DNA from: Parus major
Lineage: Eukaryota; Chordata; Aves; Passeriformes; Paridae
Length of the DNA stretch: 64,000 bases
Assembly: GCF_001522545.3 (NCBI RefSeq)
Contig: NC_031770.1
Location: 232,486 to 296,485, forward strand
Direction of reading: 5' to 3'
Position 1 is the first letter of the stretch, and each line of letters opens with the position of its first letter. The position numbers and the translations under genes are program-made. This document shows, piece after piece, positions 12,906 to 27,900 of the stretch. A model generated the notes under the pieces. That model was given only the letters and a program-made list of their open reading frames with translations. It had not been told where the DNA came from and ran no database searches.

Positions 12906-15900
12906 CTACAATAAACACAGAGTGAGCCACCACAGCAGGAACATTTTGAATAAAGTGGTAAATCCCTTCCTCAGCTACAGGAGCCAAAAGAGGGCTGTCC
13001 CCTTACTGATGATGATTAGTTGGAAGCAATCACAACCTGCACCAAGTGAGCTGAAAACCACAGCTCAAGTAAATCAGAGCAGCAGTCACAGAAGCCACCC
13101 TGACTTACATCACCTCACCTCCCCTGTTTCTGCAGTGAATTTCATTTTGGCAAGAAGAGTCTCATTTAATTCAATTAGAAATGGATTTAAAGGCCAGGTT
13201 CCTTTTGTTTTTTTTAAACACAAAATGTTTCATGTGCTCTTCTGCATCAAGGGACCTGCTTCAGCTCTAGCACAGAAATAGCAGACTAATGGCTGTCCCA
13301 GGCTCCTCCCATGGAAAACACACGGGCAGGAGTGCCACCCCTGAGAGCGACAGCTCCTGCCAAGAGCCAGATCAAGGCCTTGGGAAGCTTTCAGCAGCAA
13401 GGAGCACCCTTATCCCCTAACAACAGACTTTGCAACCACTGTTTCAACTGGAGCTGAGAAAGGAGCAGGTGAAGAAAATGTCTATAAACATATATATGTC
13501 TATAAACATATCTCAGAAAAGAAGAACAAAAGACTATATACATACTGTGACAAAAACCGATGCCAGCAGGAGACCGACAGAATAGATAAGTCCTCTGCTG
13601 TTTAACCGAATCTGTAAAAGAAGGAAGTTTATCAAACCATCTCACAATTTCAATCAACAATATTCCTCTCTGCTTATACTTCTGTAATCCTAAACTGCTG
13701 AGCTGCTAAACAGTGGTTTGCAAGCTGTAAATGCCAAGTCAGACCATTACATCACAGATACCTTTGCCTACTCCCTATTTTGCCAAAGAAGGAGTGTTAT
13801 TAGAGGAGCATCCTTAGGACCTGACAGCATTTCACAGCCTTCCACTTTGCCATCCCTTATACTATTATATCATGACATTTTCTAACTCCTATATGGAATC
13901 CTGTAAGAACAAGCAGGAGAAAGGAGATTTTGCATTCAGTCACCAATTAATGCTTCACTGAAAATAAACAAGGGGGGAAAATAAACAAGGACACACACAA
14001 GAGCCTGACTTCTACCCTACTCTCACCTTATTTCTTCCCTACTCTTACTCCTCTTGGTGACGGAATGAGTCAGGAATCTCAAACCCAGAGCTTCAGGTGC
14101 TGGAAAATTGTCTGTATCAATGCATTGTGGCACACTAACACAGGCTGGAGCTGATTTAGCACTGAGGAAGATCAGACAAGGAGACAACTTACTGCCTGCA
14201 GGACTGTGTACCAGGCACATTACAGGCTCTGGTGCAGCTGTCTCCATGGCAGAGCCCCAGTTACAGCCACTGTCCAAGAGAAGAACCGAGATGCAGGTCC
14301 ATCAAAGCTGGGAAGCCATTAAACTGCCACTTTTAGAGGCTTTGAGTCTAACCTAAGGAACTCACCTGCATCTTTAAGGCCCAAATACCTTTTAAAACAG
14401 GATTTCTGTGAGACATAAACCTATCATTAGAAAGGAAGGCTACAGGGAGTAAAGCCACCTCTCCAATCCCACTCTTCAGCTAGGACTACACTTCTCCTTG
14501 GTTTCCCATCCTTCTCTTGGGAATCACTATCCTTTTGGGCATTTTTATATGACATCAAACAGCATCACCTGCAGCCTCATCAGATCCACTCAGTGGAGTC
14601 TCTCAAAGCACTTCTCTGGAAGCTACTGTGTGGACAGGACATCCTCCTAGGGAAGGTTGGCTTCTCAGTGCTCCCATCCTTCTAGTTAGACTATAAGGAA
14701 TCCCATTTTCAGGACAAGTGGGTACTGCTAATGTGACGAGCAGCACTACAATTTCAACAATGCAGGAATACTGATACACTTGTATCATTTTGCACTGCAG
14801 ACAGGAAATCCTTTCCACCGGAGGAGTGCTCCTAAATCCAGAGTAATGGTTTAGGTTCACTCCCCAGGGACCACTGAGGGGAGGGTCTGACCTGTAGAGT
14901 CAGGAAGGACCATCAGCCCTGACACTTGGGAACTCTGAGCCTGCACTGCACTCCACACACCCAGGATCTCCTAAGCCAATTCCTGCCGCCCGAACTTCGC
15001 TGTTCCCTTCACACATTAAAATACCAGCTCACACAAATGGCACATTTTCCTTCCCTTCTGGCTGTTGACACCATGAAAAAGGCAACAGCCATGATGACCA
15101 TTTTGCCTGAAAGGTACTGAAGGATTTCTTTAGGATGAATGCGTTGTAAGGGTATGGATGGACAGCAGGACCATTACATTCCTATGGCCACTAAATGTTA
15201 AATACAATATTCTCATCAGACTGCTCAAAGAAATGGAGGATTTGCATTGCTTCAGGGCATGAAGACTGATTTTGGGACTGTCTGCATAACTGAAGATGAA
15301 AGATGTCATGATCCCACTGCTAATGTAAATTTCAGAGACGGACCAGCCTGCTCTGCTTCAGTCATTCCTGTGCATCCATTCCTCCTCTCTGGCTTCCACC
15401 CATCAGAATGGCCCACATGTAACAGCTAACCAGCATTCCCATCATTATAAAGTAAAAAAAAGGCCCTACACTAACTCTGTGTACTAAAACTAAAATACAC
15501 ATTTAAAGCTGCTTTCTCTGCTATCCCAAATGAACAGCAGCTGACTAGCAAAGAGATACAATTTTACAATAAATTCCTTTCTGGCTTTTGGTCAGGAATT
15601 TTGTTTGACCAGTGCCATTATCTGTAAAAACTGTCAGTATAAAATGTATCAATTGGAAAGGGATCAAAAGGAAAAGGAAGCAAATGAAGAAAATGGAATT
15701 GTTTTAGCAGGGAAAATGTCTGAATTTAACCTAAAGTGCAGATGCTGCTTCCAAGTTACAACTTCATCCTCCATAAAACCAGCAGAGCATTCCAAAGGCC
15801 TCTGTGTCCAATTTGCTGAGGACAGTGATTTGAAAGAGAGGTGTTTGGGGCTGCTTTCTTCAGACTATCTGTGAGGCTCTTCCTTGGAGGTCATTTAGGT

Positions 15901-18900
15901 GAATAAAAGATGCTATTAGGGATAATTCAAAAGCAGAAAATGTATGCTAATTATTTACAGCACCTTTACCAATATAGGAGCCACACACACCATGCTGTTC
16001 CTATGTGGGCCAAGCAAATGTGGCAACTTCTGCAGCATGAGCATCAAGTTCCCCTCGCAGGGTCACTGGACCAAAACACTGGAGTTTCACTCCAGGTTAA
16101 CAGTTCTCAGCTTGGGTTTAACCAGCCACATTCCTGGCCTGGTTATCTAGCCCAGCTCCCACTGCTGGGCAAAGCAGAGAGCTATTAATTAACCTAAATA
16201 GCAAGAACATTCCTGCCAGCCCTGGCACATTTTTTAACAGGCATCTATTTACCTCAGAAAGTGATCCTACAGAACCAGGGGCGGTTTTCATACAGTGCTG
16301 CTGAGTGGTTTTGAGAGAGTGAAATCCGAATGAGGCGGAATCCCCACGGTTCATGCATGCCTTGCTCCTCTCACTGTATTTTTCTGTTTACCTGAAGGAT
16401 CCTCCCACTCTCCCCATGTGCTGGAGGCTGCTGAGGTGAGGCATGCCCCATCATCCCAGGGCAAGTGTGCTTTGGGAACAAGCTTACACCAATGTCCACT
16501 TGTTCCAGCTGGCCTTCTGTTGTTTCCTATCTGCTTCTCAATTGTTTTATAGCCCTTCTCACATCTTCTTTCTGTCCTTTCCTGTCCTTTGTCTGCCTGC
16601 TCCATGGCAGGGAGGTGCTAGGCATGCACCACCTCCTGAGCCTCAATAGAAGCATCCGGAATTCTTCACACCCTTTCCAGTACTTTGAGCTCACCAGCAA
16701 CATTTTTTTTACTCCAACAGTTGCACTTGTTCTTCCAGAAGTTCCAGCTGTGATGTGTATCTCGTTCAGCCAAATGAGCTTCCTTGCAAACCTTTTCTTT
16801 TCCTGAATTTGACTTTGGACTACCTGCTGCTGTTTCACGAATTTCCCATCAATCTACAGCCCTGGAAGTACAGATTTAACTGATTCCACTCCTCTGGTAA
16901 TCACCTGCCTACCCCATTTCTTATCATGACTTTTAACTATGAACACAGAAACCCAGAAGATTCTGAAATTTGAAACAAAACCTTAAGAAAAATGTGTCCT
17001 CGATCTGTCATATTAGGGCAGAAATCAGTCAAGCAGTCCTCTCATGAGTATAGTGGTATTTCCTGGAAGAGGCAATGGAATACATTTCCTTGGGATATGT
17101 GAAAATGTGCAACTTCAGGGAAAAAAAGGGCAGCAAAACATTCAAATCTCACAGTAAGGGAGGAGATAATTTCAGGTTTTAGCAAAGACCAGAAAAAGTC
17201 TCAGTTGGAGTCATCTAAATTGCATAAGGAAAAGCCCAGTCCCCTGTTCATTTAAGAATAGGAAATGCCTCTTCCCCAAGAGAAAACTCTCTGCAGAAGA
17301 AGCACTCCCTCATAGTGCAAGGGGGAAGGCTGCACATTCCCAAACTCCCCTTTGAGGACTGGCTTGTGTGTGGGTGCTGAAGCCAGGCAGAAGAACGCTG
17401 CTCTGGCTGATCACACACAGAAGGTTTGCACACTCACAGCCTCCTGTCCGAGTCTGAGGGGGGCCACCTCCCTGCTGCCTGTGCAGGGAGCAAAGAGGCT
17501 GCCACCAGCTCCAGCCATTCCCATGCTGCTGTGGCAACCAAGGCTGAAGCTAAACAGCAGAGGAAAAACAATGGAAATAGAAATTATTCCATTCTCGAGT
17601 TCTTTTCTGGCAGCTGCTTAAGGGAAAACAAGAAGCTACTGCCAAAACCCACACTGGTCTTGCTTCAGGACCCAAATACGACAGAAATTACCCCAGTAAG
17701 GAATTTCGGAAGGGCTACACTTTGTTTCAAGTCCCTCAGCTGAAAAAGCTGCAGGTCTTCTGAATGTCTGGGTATCCTCCTCCCTCCGTGTCTCTGCCTG
17801 GCAGTGGAAATTCAGTCTAAATCCTGCATTCCCGAGGTCTTGCCCTGAGACAGTGGTCTGAGCGAACTGGAGCTTCAAACATTCATGCATTCCTGCACGT
17901 TTAAATGGAATTTCCTTCTCAAACCTGTTTTTAGACTCCTAAGAGAGTGTCCCTGTTTTGTTCCATATCACAAAATTCACTTTGCAGAGGGTACATACCT
18001 GGAGTACTGCACGTGGCCACCCCGGGCATCACGCAGGAGATGCAGGAGCTATGGCTGGAGAGAGCTCCCGTAACGCTAGGAGGTTTGGCAGTGACACTTC
18101 TGCTCTACTACAGTATGATCATCCCAGTAATCTCTTTGCCATGAAGCCAGGGAGCCAGCTTTGTCCTAATGTACCATTCACCCTAGTGCCTTGGAATTAA
18201 ACCAGTGAAGATCAACTGGTCAGCGAGGAGCAAAGCAGAGATGCTTCCCATCTCCATGTATGCTTTGCAAGTGTTTGCTTCCCTCTGGATTCTCTGATGC
18301 CTACAGACAATTGCACTGGGATTATTCCTACTGTCTCAAGCTGCTTGCTTGCGTGGAAGGAATGTCAGGTCTCTCAGACTTCTTATGTACTGTCAAATTT
18401 TGCTGAAACTCACTGAAGTTATCAGGCAGAGGAGCAAATTGAGCTGACATGATTATACTCCCAAATGCTGATGTGATCAAGTGAGCCTGTCTCTTTATCC
18501 TTAGGCTAAAACTCCTGTTCTCTAAAATACTGCTGGATCATGTCTGGTTTACATGCAAAAGAATATTCCAGAGGGAAGCAACTGGATGGAAGATATGGAG
18601 CAAACATCCTTCCACTCTGCATATACCAGGTGCACTGGGGAAGAATGCTTACTGGATTAGAGAGTCAGCAACGTGTCCAGGACTCAGTGCTGGAAGAGAG
18701 AAGAAAGTGAACTCTGTCAAGACTCTCAAGGTCTGGAGTGATGCTGCTTTTCCTCCTTTTCCTTCCCTTTAAAGCCCTGCTGGCCTGCCAGATTAGCTGT
18801 GTACATAACAGAAGGCCAGAGCTGCTGCAGGAGGGTGGCCAAGTGAGCAGTGGAGACAGAAGCTCCAGTGGGGAAGCAGAGAGGAAGGCAGAGTTAGTAC

Positions 18901-21900
18901 CTGGACATTAATGAATGTTCAGGAACAAGGACCTTTAAAATAATAAACATATAGTTGGGTGAAAGACTTGCTTGGCATTCTAACAACAGAAGGGGTCTGA
19001 TGAGGGAAGTTTAATCCTGAATAGATCTGCCTTTTCATGGGAAAAGGGTCGGTGGCTTGGTCCAAGCCAGGAATTCTGGAACTGACACCTGAGCTGAAGG
19101 CAAAGGGTGAGGTACTTGCAGTGTAACCACATCCTAGGGGAAAATATTTCATTTAAAGCAGGAACAAAGAAGGAAAACCTCATACAAACCTGATGCTTCC
19201 AAGATGCAGCCTGAGAATCGTAAGATAGTTTCCCTTTTCCTTCTTGTAACAAGGAAGGAAGAATAAAATAAATACTAAGCTGAAGCATCCACTGACAATG
19301 GGGCTGTGGAAGGGGCAGTCAGAAGAGAGGCACTCCATCAAAATGTGATTTAGCAGCCCAGCATCAGGATGTGTCTGCAGAGATTCACAGCTTATTTCCA
19401 GTTCTGCCATTCTCCTACTCTGACTCCAGCAAGTCCACTCGTCTCTCTGACAGGTCTTTTCCTGATGCACAGATCTGTTAGATCACAAAGCTGCCTTTTC
19501 CCACATCAGACACCATCCCATGGAGTGAGCTTGTCTAAACAACAAGTCCCAATTCACTGAACAGCTGAGAGAGTGCTGAATGCCCATGACCACAGGGCAC
19601 CAGGCTGCTCCACACACGTGCATGCACAGCATCAGGAAGGAGCAAATCTCGTTTCTTCAACAGTAACATGGCAGAATTCTTTACACCAGGATTAACAGGG
19701 AGCAAAATCTGTTCACAGCGAATTCTGAGGCAGGCAGCCTGGAACAATATATGTATACAGATTTTACTGATATATGAGATATGATATTAGAGATTATTAG
19801 TATGATATTAGAGATGTACCACACTCTAGAGAAAGCCCTGAGTGTTTAGAATCCCAGAAAAGAAAGGCTGGAGGGGGCTTCTAGGAGGCTCTCCCACATT
19901 AAAGTTCACCTTTAAAGACACAGCTTCCACAGAAGTTATTACAGCTTGTTTCTTAAAATGTGTTCACTTTCAACAAGAGCTTAACTTCGCCACCATCCAC
20001 TTAATGTTGAATATTCTAGGGAGGCAAACATGGTTTTGGATTACCACAGCAAAGTACTTGTGATCAAGCAAGCCCTTTTTGTCTTCTACACAGCTTTTCC
20101 TGCTTCTACATGCAAGTCAGGGGCATCAAGACTGCTCTGAGGAGTTCCCCTGTTGGAGGAGATACTACAGAGACACATATGGGTCCTGCCAAACACCAAA
20201 GGAGCAGTACTATTAGCTCAGAAATCACCTAGTACTTCTGACCCACGGTGACATTCAGTGGACAAGCAGGCTGGCCTGAGCCCAGGGGCCCCAGTGCAGT
20301 TGGCAGGGCCTGCTCACGCAAGCAGCCCGAGGCTCAGCGTGACAGACCTCAGCAACTGGAGCTCCACATCTGCTGCCCCCTCTGACCTGGGTGCCAGGGA
20401 CTATGGCCACACTCCTGGAACAGCAAACAGCACCTTGGGGCTCTAGGCACCATCACCAAGGTACACCTGACCCAGCAGCTAATGCTGGCCTTTGCCACCA
20501 CAATGATTAATTACTAATAACAGTGTGGTAAAAGGGGGCTTGCTTTGTTTCAAAGTCCAATTACCCAAGGATTTGGAGAGAAATCCAGGAACAGCAAGTG
20601 AAAACTGAGGAAACTCCCTTTTGCTAGTTGTGGGGCTGTTTCCAAGACTGCCTTTCCCAACCATGTGATCACACTGTACAATGGCCATTTTGGGTGTGTG
20701 AAGGAGTAGTGATACAGTTACAGCTCCGTGAAAGCTGTCTGCTTCCGTTCAGCCACTTGTTTTCATCCTTTTTCACAAAAACATAGATGAGCTATAGAGA
20801 AACCCCTCATTAAAGAAAGGGATTTCATTCCTACAGTACTGCTTCCCTGTGGCACTCATATATTCAAGAGGGAAGATTTGAGGAACTAAAGGCTGGTCAG
20901 CCCAACCTTGATCCCAGGAAAGATGATGGAGCACACGATCTTGGGAACCACTTCTAAATACATGAGGGACAAGACATTGATTTATGGAGGGGAAATCCTG
21001 CCTGACAGCCTTGTATGATGAGGGGACTTGCTGGGTAAGGGAAGTGCAACAGACATTGTTTATGTTGACTTTAGCAAGGCTTCTGGCATTCTCTCAAACA
21101 TCCTGGGGGACACACAGAGGAAGAACAGCCTGGATAAGTGGATAGTGGAATGGCCTGATAACCAGCTAAAGCACTGCGCTCCAAGCCCAGCTGGGGGCCA
21201 GTCACCAGGGCCTCACCCCAGGGGTCAGGACTGCTTAGTGTCTTTTTTAATGAACTGGATGATGGGGAGAGAGCAGGCTCAGCAAGTTCACAGCTCACAC
21301 AAAACCAGGGAAAGTGGATGATGCTCTGGAGGGCTGTGCTGCCATACAGAGGGAGCTGAAAAGGCTGGAAAAAGGTGCAGGCAGCAAACTCATTAACATC
21401 TACAAAGGGAAAAGCCCTGCACTTGTGAAGGAATAACACCACACATCAGTATTGGGCCGACCAGCTGGAAAGCAGCTTGGCCAAGCTGTTGATCCTGGTG
21501 GATGCCAAGCTGAAGTCAACAATGCACCCCTGCGGCATGGAGCACCAGCAGCATCCTGGGCTACATCAGGAGAAGTGTTGCCAGCTGGAAGAGCAAGATG
21601 ATTCTTCTCTGATCACATCTGCAGAGCTTGGTCCAGCTCTGGGCTCCTCACTTACAAGGAAGATATGGACTTCTTGGAGCAAGTCCAGTGAAGGACCACA
21701 AGGAAGATTTAAGGGATGGCAGCATCTGACTGTATACAGAGAGGCTGAGAGAGCTGTGACTGTTCAGCCTTGAGAAGAGAACATTCAGGGGGATCTGATG
21801 GGAGATGACAGAGAAGATGCAGCCAGACTCTTCTGAGTGATATCCTTTGAAAGGGCAAGAGGAACCACACAATTTTAAATGCAGAAATGCCACAACAATG

Positions 21901-24900
21901 TAAGAATGCTTTTAACTGTGAGAGTGGTTAAGCGACAAAGCAGGCTGCTGAGAGTGGCTGTGCAGACTCCATCCTTGGAAGTACTCAAGACCCAAGAGGA
22001 CAAGGTCCTAAGCATTCTACTCTAGCTGACCCAGCTTTGAGCAGAGGGCTGGGGACTCCAGGGGTACTTGCCAAGCTCAACGGTTCTGTCATTCTCCTGC
22101 CTTTTGACTTTGCATTCACTCAGTGACTGTCATCAACAGTCTTCCCTCTGCCCTACGCTGCTGTCTGAGTGGTGCCCAGGTAACAGCAACAGCCACAGCA
22201 ACTTCCCTCTAGAACTCTGTGGCATCTCCTGCTTTTCCTTCTCAGAAGGAACCCTGCATCAACTCTGGGGAAGGGGTTGACTCTTTTTTCCCTTGGGGAG
22301 TACAGCATAAGTTCATTGGTGTTGGGTAGTTTTGTCTTAAACAGGAAAGCTCTGCAGAGTTTCCTGCTGATGCTCACGCTCTGAAACATCCAACTATTTA
22401 ACAGTTTCCTTCACTTTCCATTACGTTAACAGTTTAGTAATACCATAATTTTTCCAATCAAAAGCCCTGTGGATCTCATCTATATTTTATATTTCACCTG
22501 TGTGTTTATCCCCTCTGCCTTATTAAAAACAGGGTCATTCTTACTTAGAATATAATCAAGAGTATGAAAATCCAATGCACTCTAGCTAGCAAGCTTATTT
22601 CAGCATAGACTCCTATCTTCAAGGAAGAAATGGAAGTACTTGTCCTCAAAAGGATGGGAAATGTCCAGTGAATTAATTTCTACTTCTCCCATATCATAAC
22701 AGAGAAAATTACCTGTTTTTTCAAATGAAGTCCACAGAATTTTGGACCTCTTTTTTCTTCCTTGATAGATCTAGCTTATTCTAAATGAATAAATAATAAC
22801 ACCAATGTGAACAAATGTAGGACTTACGTATGATCCATAATTCACTGCTAGGGTCTGCAAAGCCCATGGAAGGCCTAGGCCAATTAAAATATCAAAAACA
22901 TTGCTTCCGATGGAGTTGGACACGGCCATATCCCCCATACCTGCAGGAATGGAAACCACATACTGTCAGACACGTCTCAGAAAAGTTTTGCAGCTTTAAT
23001 TTGAGGCAATCCAGGCAATTTCCACTGCTTAAGACCAAGATTTATGGAGGATGACCCTCACTCCCTCCCTTCCCTTTGCCCTCTCCCCACCATACAAGGC
23101 CAGCAGGCTTCAAGGGGCTTAATCCACCCTCCTTCCAGGATCCTTTGAGAATCCCTCTCCACTAATCCTCTGCTGCTGAGAGGCCCCGCTGTGCTGGCTG
23201 TGACCTGCCAGCCCTCTGGTGCCATGTTCAGGGGGGCTTTAGACACTTCACTGTGACCATGACATGTGAGCTTCTGTATCAGACTGACTGCAAAAGGTCT
23301 TTGAGTCGTCTGTTCAGCAGCTGCTTATTTCCATGAGGAGCCGCTGGTTTTGCTCCCCAAAGCAGTACTGCCACTTGCTTTTCCTCTTAACACACCTGTT
23401 GCTGGGGCCACAAGTAGGGAGGGGGGAGCTGCCTTCCTTAAAAACAGTAGTATCTTTCAGTCCTTATGACTGTGAGGAAAAGATGCAAAGGTGACCTGAA
23501 AGATTCTTATGCCACTAAATAGCTCTAATACCACTGATACTCAAATTAAGAAAATTACTGTGATTTTCGAGGAAGGCTTGAATTTGACAATAGTGCCAGA
23601 ACTTGTTCCACACTGCTGCTGAGAACCTGTTAACTGCCTTGCAACAGCAGCACAATTTATTTCCTTCTTTGTTCTTGCTTTAAATTTCAGGCTCCTGAAA
23701 AGAGCTCTGCATATTCTCCTGTTGAGGAAACATCTGTGCTACCTGGAGAGGAGGAGAATGCCAGGACACTTCCACAGCAGGATGCCACCCCAGCAGTGAC
23801 CCACCTTGCCTGGCCACGATAAGGCTTGCCATGCAGTCTGGCACACTGGTTCCTGCTGCCAAGAAAGTGATGCCCATGATCACATCTGGAATTCCCAGTG
23901 TGTACCCAATGATTGTCACCTAAGAAAAGGAAATAAACTGTCAAGCCGCTTACAAGAATTAAGACCCGAGACCAACTTGGCCAAAATCTGCAAGATGCTG
24001 TGAGACAGAGGGTATCTCTCAGTGCAAACTCACACTTCCTTTAAATAGAGGCTTTTTTTGTGACAGGCTTTATTTGGTATATTCATCAACTGGCAGGGAA
24101 TAGCACTCACCTGCTGTGTACCCTCTCAGGTTAGTTGTTCCATACATGTCATCCACAGTTTTCCTGTTACTAACCCTGAAAAGAGACTATATGGTCGCTC
24201 ACTACCCTGGGTAACTGTCTCCTGATCTTAGATGAAGTTTGTAAACATTATTACATACAAATACTAGCTAAGCAGACACAAAACCACCCTATGGTTCCAG
24301 TTCTGCAAGAATTTGACTGAATGTCACGCTACTGTTCATGCTGAGTTCAAAGTGTTAATATTCACAACTCCACATCTCTTGAGCTTGCTTGCTTGCTCCA
24401 AGAGAGTGAAAAGTTAGTTATTGTGGCCAGATGGTCACTCAGCAACCCTCACACTACCCTGGGAGATGTTCCACTGCTGCAGCTCTAATTGTTGCCCATG
24501 GTGAAGAATCTGGATGAAATGCCAGCCCTAAATCAAGTTCAAAGGCCATGGCTACTGGCCCCTAATTTTCCTCTCTAAGTGTGGACAGGTCCAATAGAAA
24601 TAGAAGCAAACCTAAGGTTTCTCACCTGAAAACTCAGGTGTGTAGAACTTCCTATGCATTTTTCTAGACTGACAAACCCCCTGGTGTTTCTGCTCCCAGG
24701 CAGTGGTTTCTGGGTTAGTTAGTACGTACCATCCACACCATCATGTAAGAAAAAGCTGCAATCCACAGGGTAGAAGAAGCAAAGGTGACCATGAACCATT
24801 TTTCCAAGTGGGGTTTGTTACAGTTGGGCACTGTGAAGTACAGGACAAAACTCAAGGGCCATGTGAAGACCCACTTCAACATTTCTATCTTGCCAGCTGT

Positions 24901-27900
24901 CAAATGACAAAACAAAGGGAAACAACCACAAGTCACGTCTACTGTATTTCAGAACGCTATTATTTTGTTAGCATGTGCAAGCAAGATGCCAGGAACACCT
25001 CAGCCTGTTATGCCAACGTGCCATTCCTTGTTCAGAAGATTATGATGTGATGGCAGATAGGAGGGCAGAGACAGGCACAGGAGTATGAAGGACCTCCCTG
25101 AGAGTTGAAGTAATAGGTCAGACCACATGTGCTCCCCCTCCTCCTCAGTCAAGTTCTTACAGAAACCACATAAAATGCAAGTCCAAGAAAGAGATCTGAT
25201 TCACCTTCAATCACCTAATAAGAGGGTACAGAAAAGGCAGGCCCTTCACAAGAGAATTACAAAATTCCTTGCACAAGGGGAATTACGAAAGCCAATAGAC
25301 TCAACTTCCAATAAGGGAAATTCAGAACAGATGCTACCTTGAGTTGTGCATTTTCTCTTTTTTTTTCTACTGTGGGGGTGGTCAAACATTGGAACAGGTA
25401 CGCAAAAGTCTGCTGGATGTCCATCCTTATAGATAATCAAAACTCAACTGGACACAGGCTCGGAGGACCTGCTCTAAGCAGGGGCTGGAACCAGAGATCT
25501 CCAGAGGTCCATGCCAGCCTTTCAATATGAGAGTCCATAGGACATCTAAACTACTGTCTTTAAGGCTCAGGTCTTCTCCTCCTCACTCAAACTGCAGAAA
25601 TGCTGTTTGAGTGAGACCTGAACAGGAGTTCCCCAAATTTTTTTCTTGCCTGTAAAGTGTAGGACCAATCCCTACAGTATTCCAGCCTGCCTGCAACACA
25701 GCAGATCTTGCCAGCTATGGCAACTGTGACTCAAAGGCAGGACAGCATGATCATGATCACCCCAGGACCAGAGCCCTGATGTGGTAAGAGGCACTAGGCT
25801 AAAAGGAGATCTCCATCCTTCAGGTGCAATGGTCAACAGCCTGAGGCACATGTGGGTCCTCACGAGTCACGCAGCTGCTCTGACTTTCTAAGCCCTCCAC
25901 GCAGAGCAAGAAGCACTGTGGCAGTGCCTAGTGAACAGCAGGAAAGCAAAGACACTCAGGACCACCCTGTGTCTCTGCCCCACATCAACATCCCCAGTGC
26001 CTTGCCCACACTGGCACTGCATTGTCCAACTGAGGTAAGAGCACACCTCACCTCCCAGTAAAGGTATGTCCTAGCCATGGGCACATCTGACTTTCATTCA
26101 GGCTCCTTGCCAGCAGTCGAGGCACCCTCAGCTTCCTCCACAGTGAGCAGAGATCCATCTCTCCAGGGGGTGAGCCATGTTCTGGGGGCAGAATCCACCC
26201 TGTGGAGATTTCTGCATCTCCCCTATGACGGCAACAGCAGCACAGGGCCAACACAGGAGCTGCAGCAGAAGTGTGCCAGCCCCAGGACCCTGCACCCTGA
26301 GAGGTTCCTGCTGTTTCCCAGTTCCCCATCCCTTTTACATGTGACCAGGAGCCTCACTGCAAAGTGAAAGCTGATGGAAGCTCCCAAAGACCTCTACATG
26401 AGTCTGCAGTGCTTTCCACCATATCCCAACACCACACAAATGCAGGAGCTGCTTACTGGGTAGGTCAAAAGGTGTGTATGGCCCGTCATGGTCATCATCA
26501 TCATCATCATCCTCATCCTCTTCCTCGTCGTTTTCGTTGTTCTCGTTATCCTCGTTCTCATTCTCGTTCCCAGCCTCGGCCACGTCCTCGTCCCGCCGCG
26601 TGCCGTTGACACCGCGCTCGGCAGAGTTGCTGGGGCCTGTTCCATTCTCCACCACGTGCTTGATGGGTATTTTGATTGCTACTTCTGACTCACCATTGGT
26701 GTAAGTCCTGCTGTTGATCAGCCTCTGTCTCTGCAAATAAAGCCAAAGTCTTGCTGAAAGATAAGACTTTTTTAAATTTGAGTTATTTTAAGCAAAAGGA
26801 AGGAACAGAGCTAGAGAGATGTGTAGAATTCTTTAAAAATTTATCTTTAAAAGCAAAAGGAATGATTTTCAACAAGTGCAACATGATGCTTGCTTGCAGA
26901 CCACTAGATAAATCTCACATGTACAACTTTTACAAGAGATGGTCCAGTGGCTGTGGAATTGACTCCAGGAGTACTCCAAGACCAGTGACACGCTAAGTGC
27001 AGTCTCGGGGTAGTACCATGTTATTAAACATACCTATGCAGGGGGCACCTCCTGTGAGCAACAGCTACATGTAACATAACTGCATAACAACCTGTGCTAG
27101 AAATCTCCACGGGGACAGAGAGCAAGGGATGATTCAGTGAAGTCAGCGTCAGAAGGATACAATCTGGGAAGGCGCTACCAGGGATCCAGAAGAAACACCA
27201 GAGTTGCATTTCAAGCCAAACACTGCCACAGGAAAAGGCAAATTCAGAAAGAAAAGGGCAGGTGGGGGAGATAAAAGACACACCTCATTGATTAACATAC
27301 GGCTGGCCATGGAGAGACGTGTTTTGGGAGGGAAATGGCTGGTTATCATGATCCGGAGCCCAGCTTCGGAAAATGAAAGCTGGTGTGGGTAGGCAGAGAG
27401 CAGCTCATCAACCATGATCACTGAGGCTTTACGGTGGAAATTTCCTGTAGCCAAGGAACAAAAACAAATTGAGGCCTTCTTCCAGCAGTCTCTCCCTCTG
27501 CTCTATGTGGCTCTAAGAAGAATAAACCCATGGGTTCCAGAAGTTCTTTGTAAGAACCATTCTTTCAGCTACACCATTCAAAATAGGCCTCATCTGCCCT
27601 TAATGTCTGCCTTCTTACACACTCTGTATTCCTGTTTTCAAATAAACTGCCAATGTGGAATCATCATCCATGCTCCTTACAGAGAACCAAACCTGCTCTG
27701 CACAGCTGATCACAGGCCTGTGTTAGGCAGACCACTGCTTCAACAGCAGCTATCCCACCAAGGCAGCTACGTCCCGTTGTCATCTGCACTTCTGTGAGGA
27801 TATTGTCCTCATCCATGCTGTGCTCCTGCAAGGTACCAACTCAAACCAAAAGAAAGTTCCTGCACCCTGGGCTTGCAGCTCCTGACTGGGAGCTGCCACC

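Larger units (their letters stand above)
13612..22827 (-). other. SLC24A3: Intron, phase 0 (9.2 kb)
   Basis: Contains the longest CR1 copy of the window (20886-22095) and a small imperfect tandem repeat at 19781-19815. An unidentified plus-strand open frame of 89 codons lies at 15605-15874 (see findings). The rest shows no recognised repeat or exon. Confidence 0.9.

Noticed and set aside
18000..18120. Possible very old CR1 piece (CTGGAGTACTGCACGTGGCC)
   Set aside because: One short stretch resembles the CR1 CTGGAGTACTGTGTCC block, but the flanks do not follow the consensus well enough to call.
21028..21442. Plus-strand frame with YVDFSKA motif as a gene
   Set aside because: It is reverse-transcriptase sequence of a truncated, broken CR1 element and not a cellular gene.
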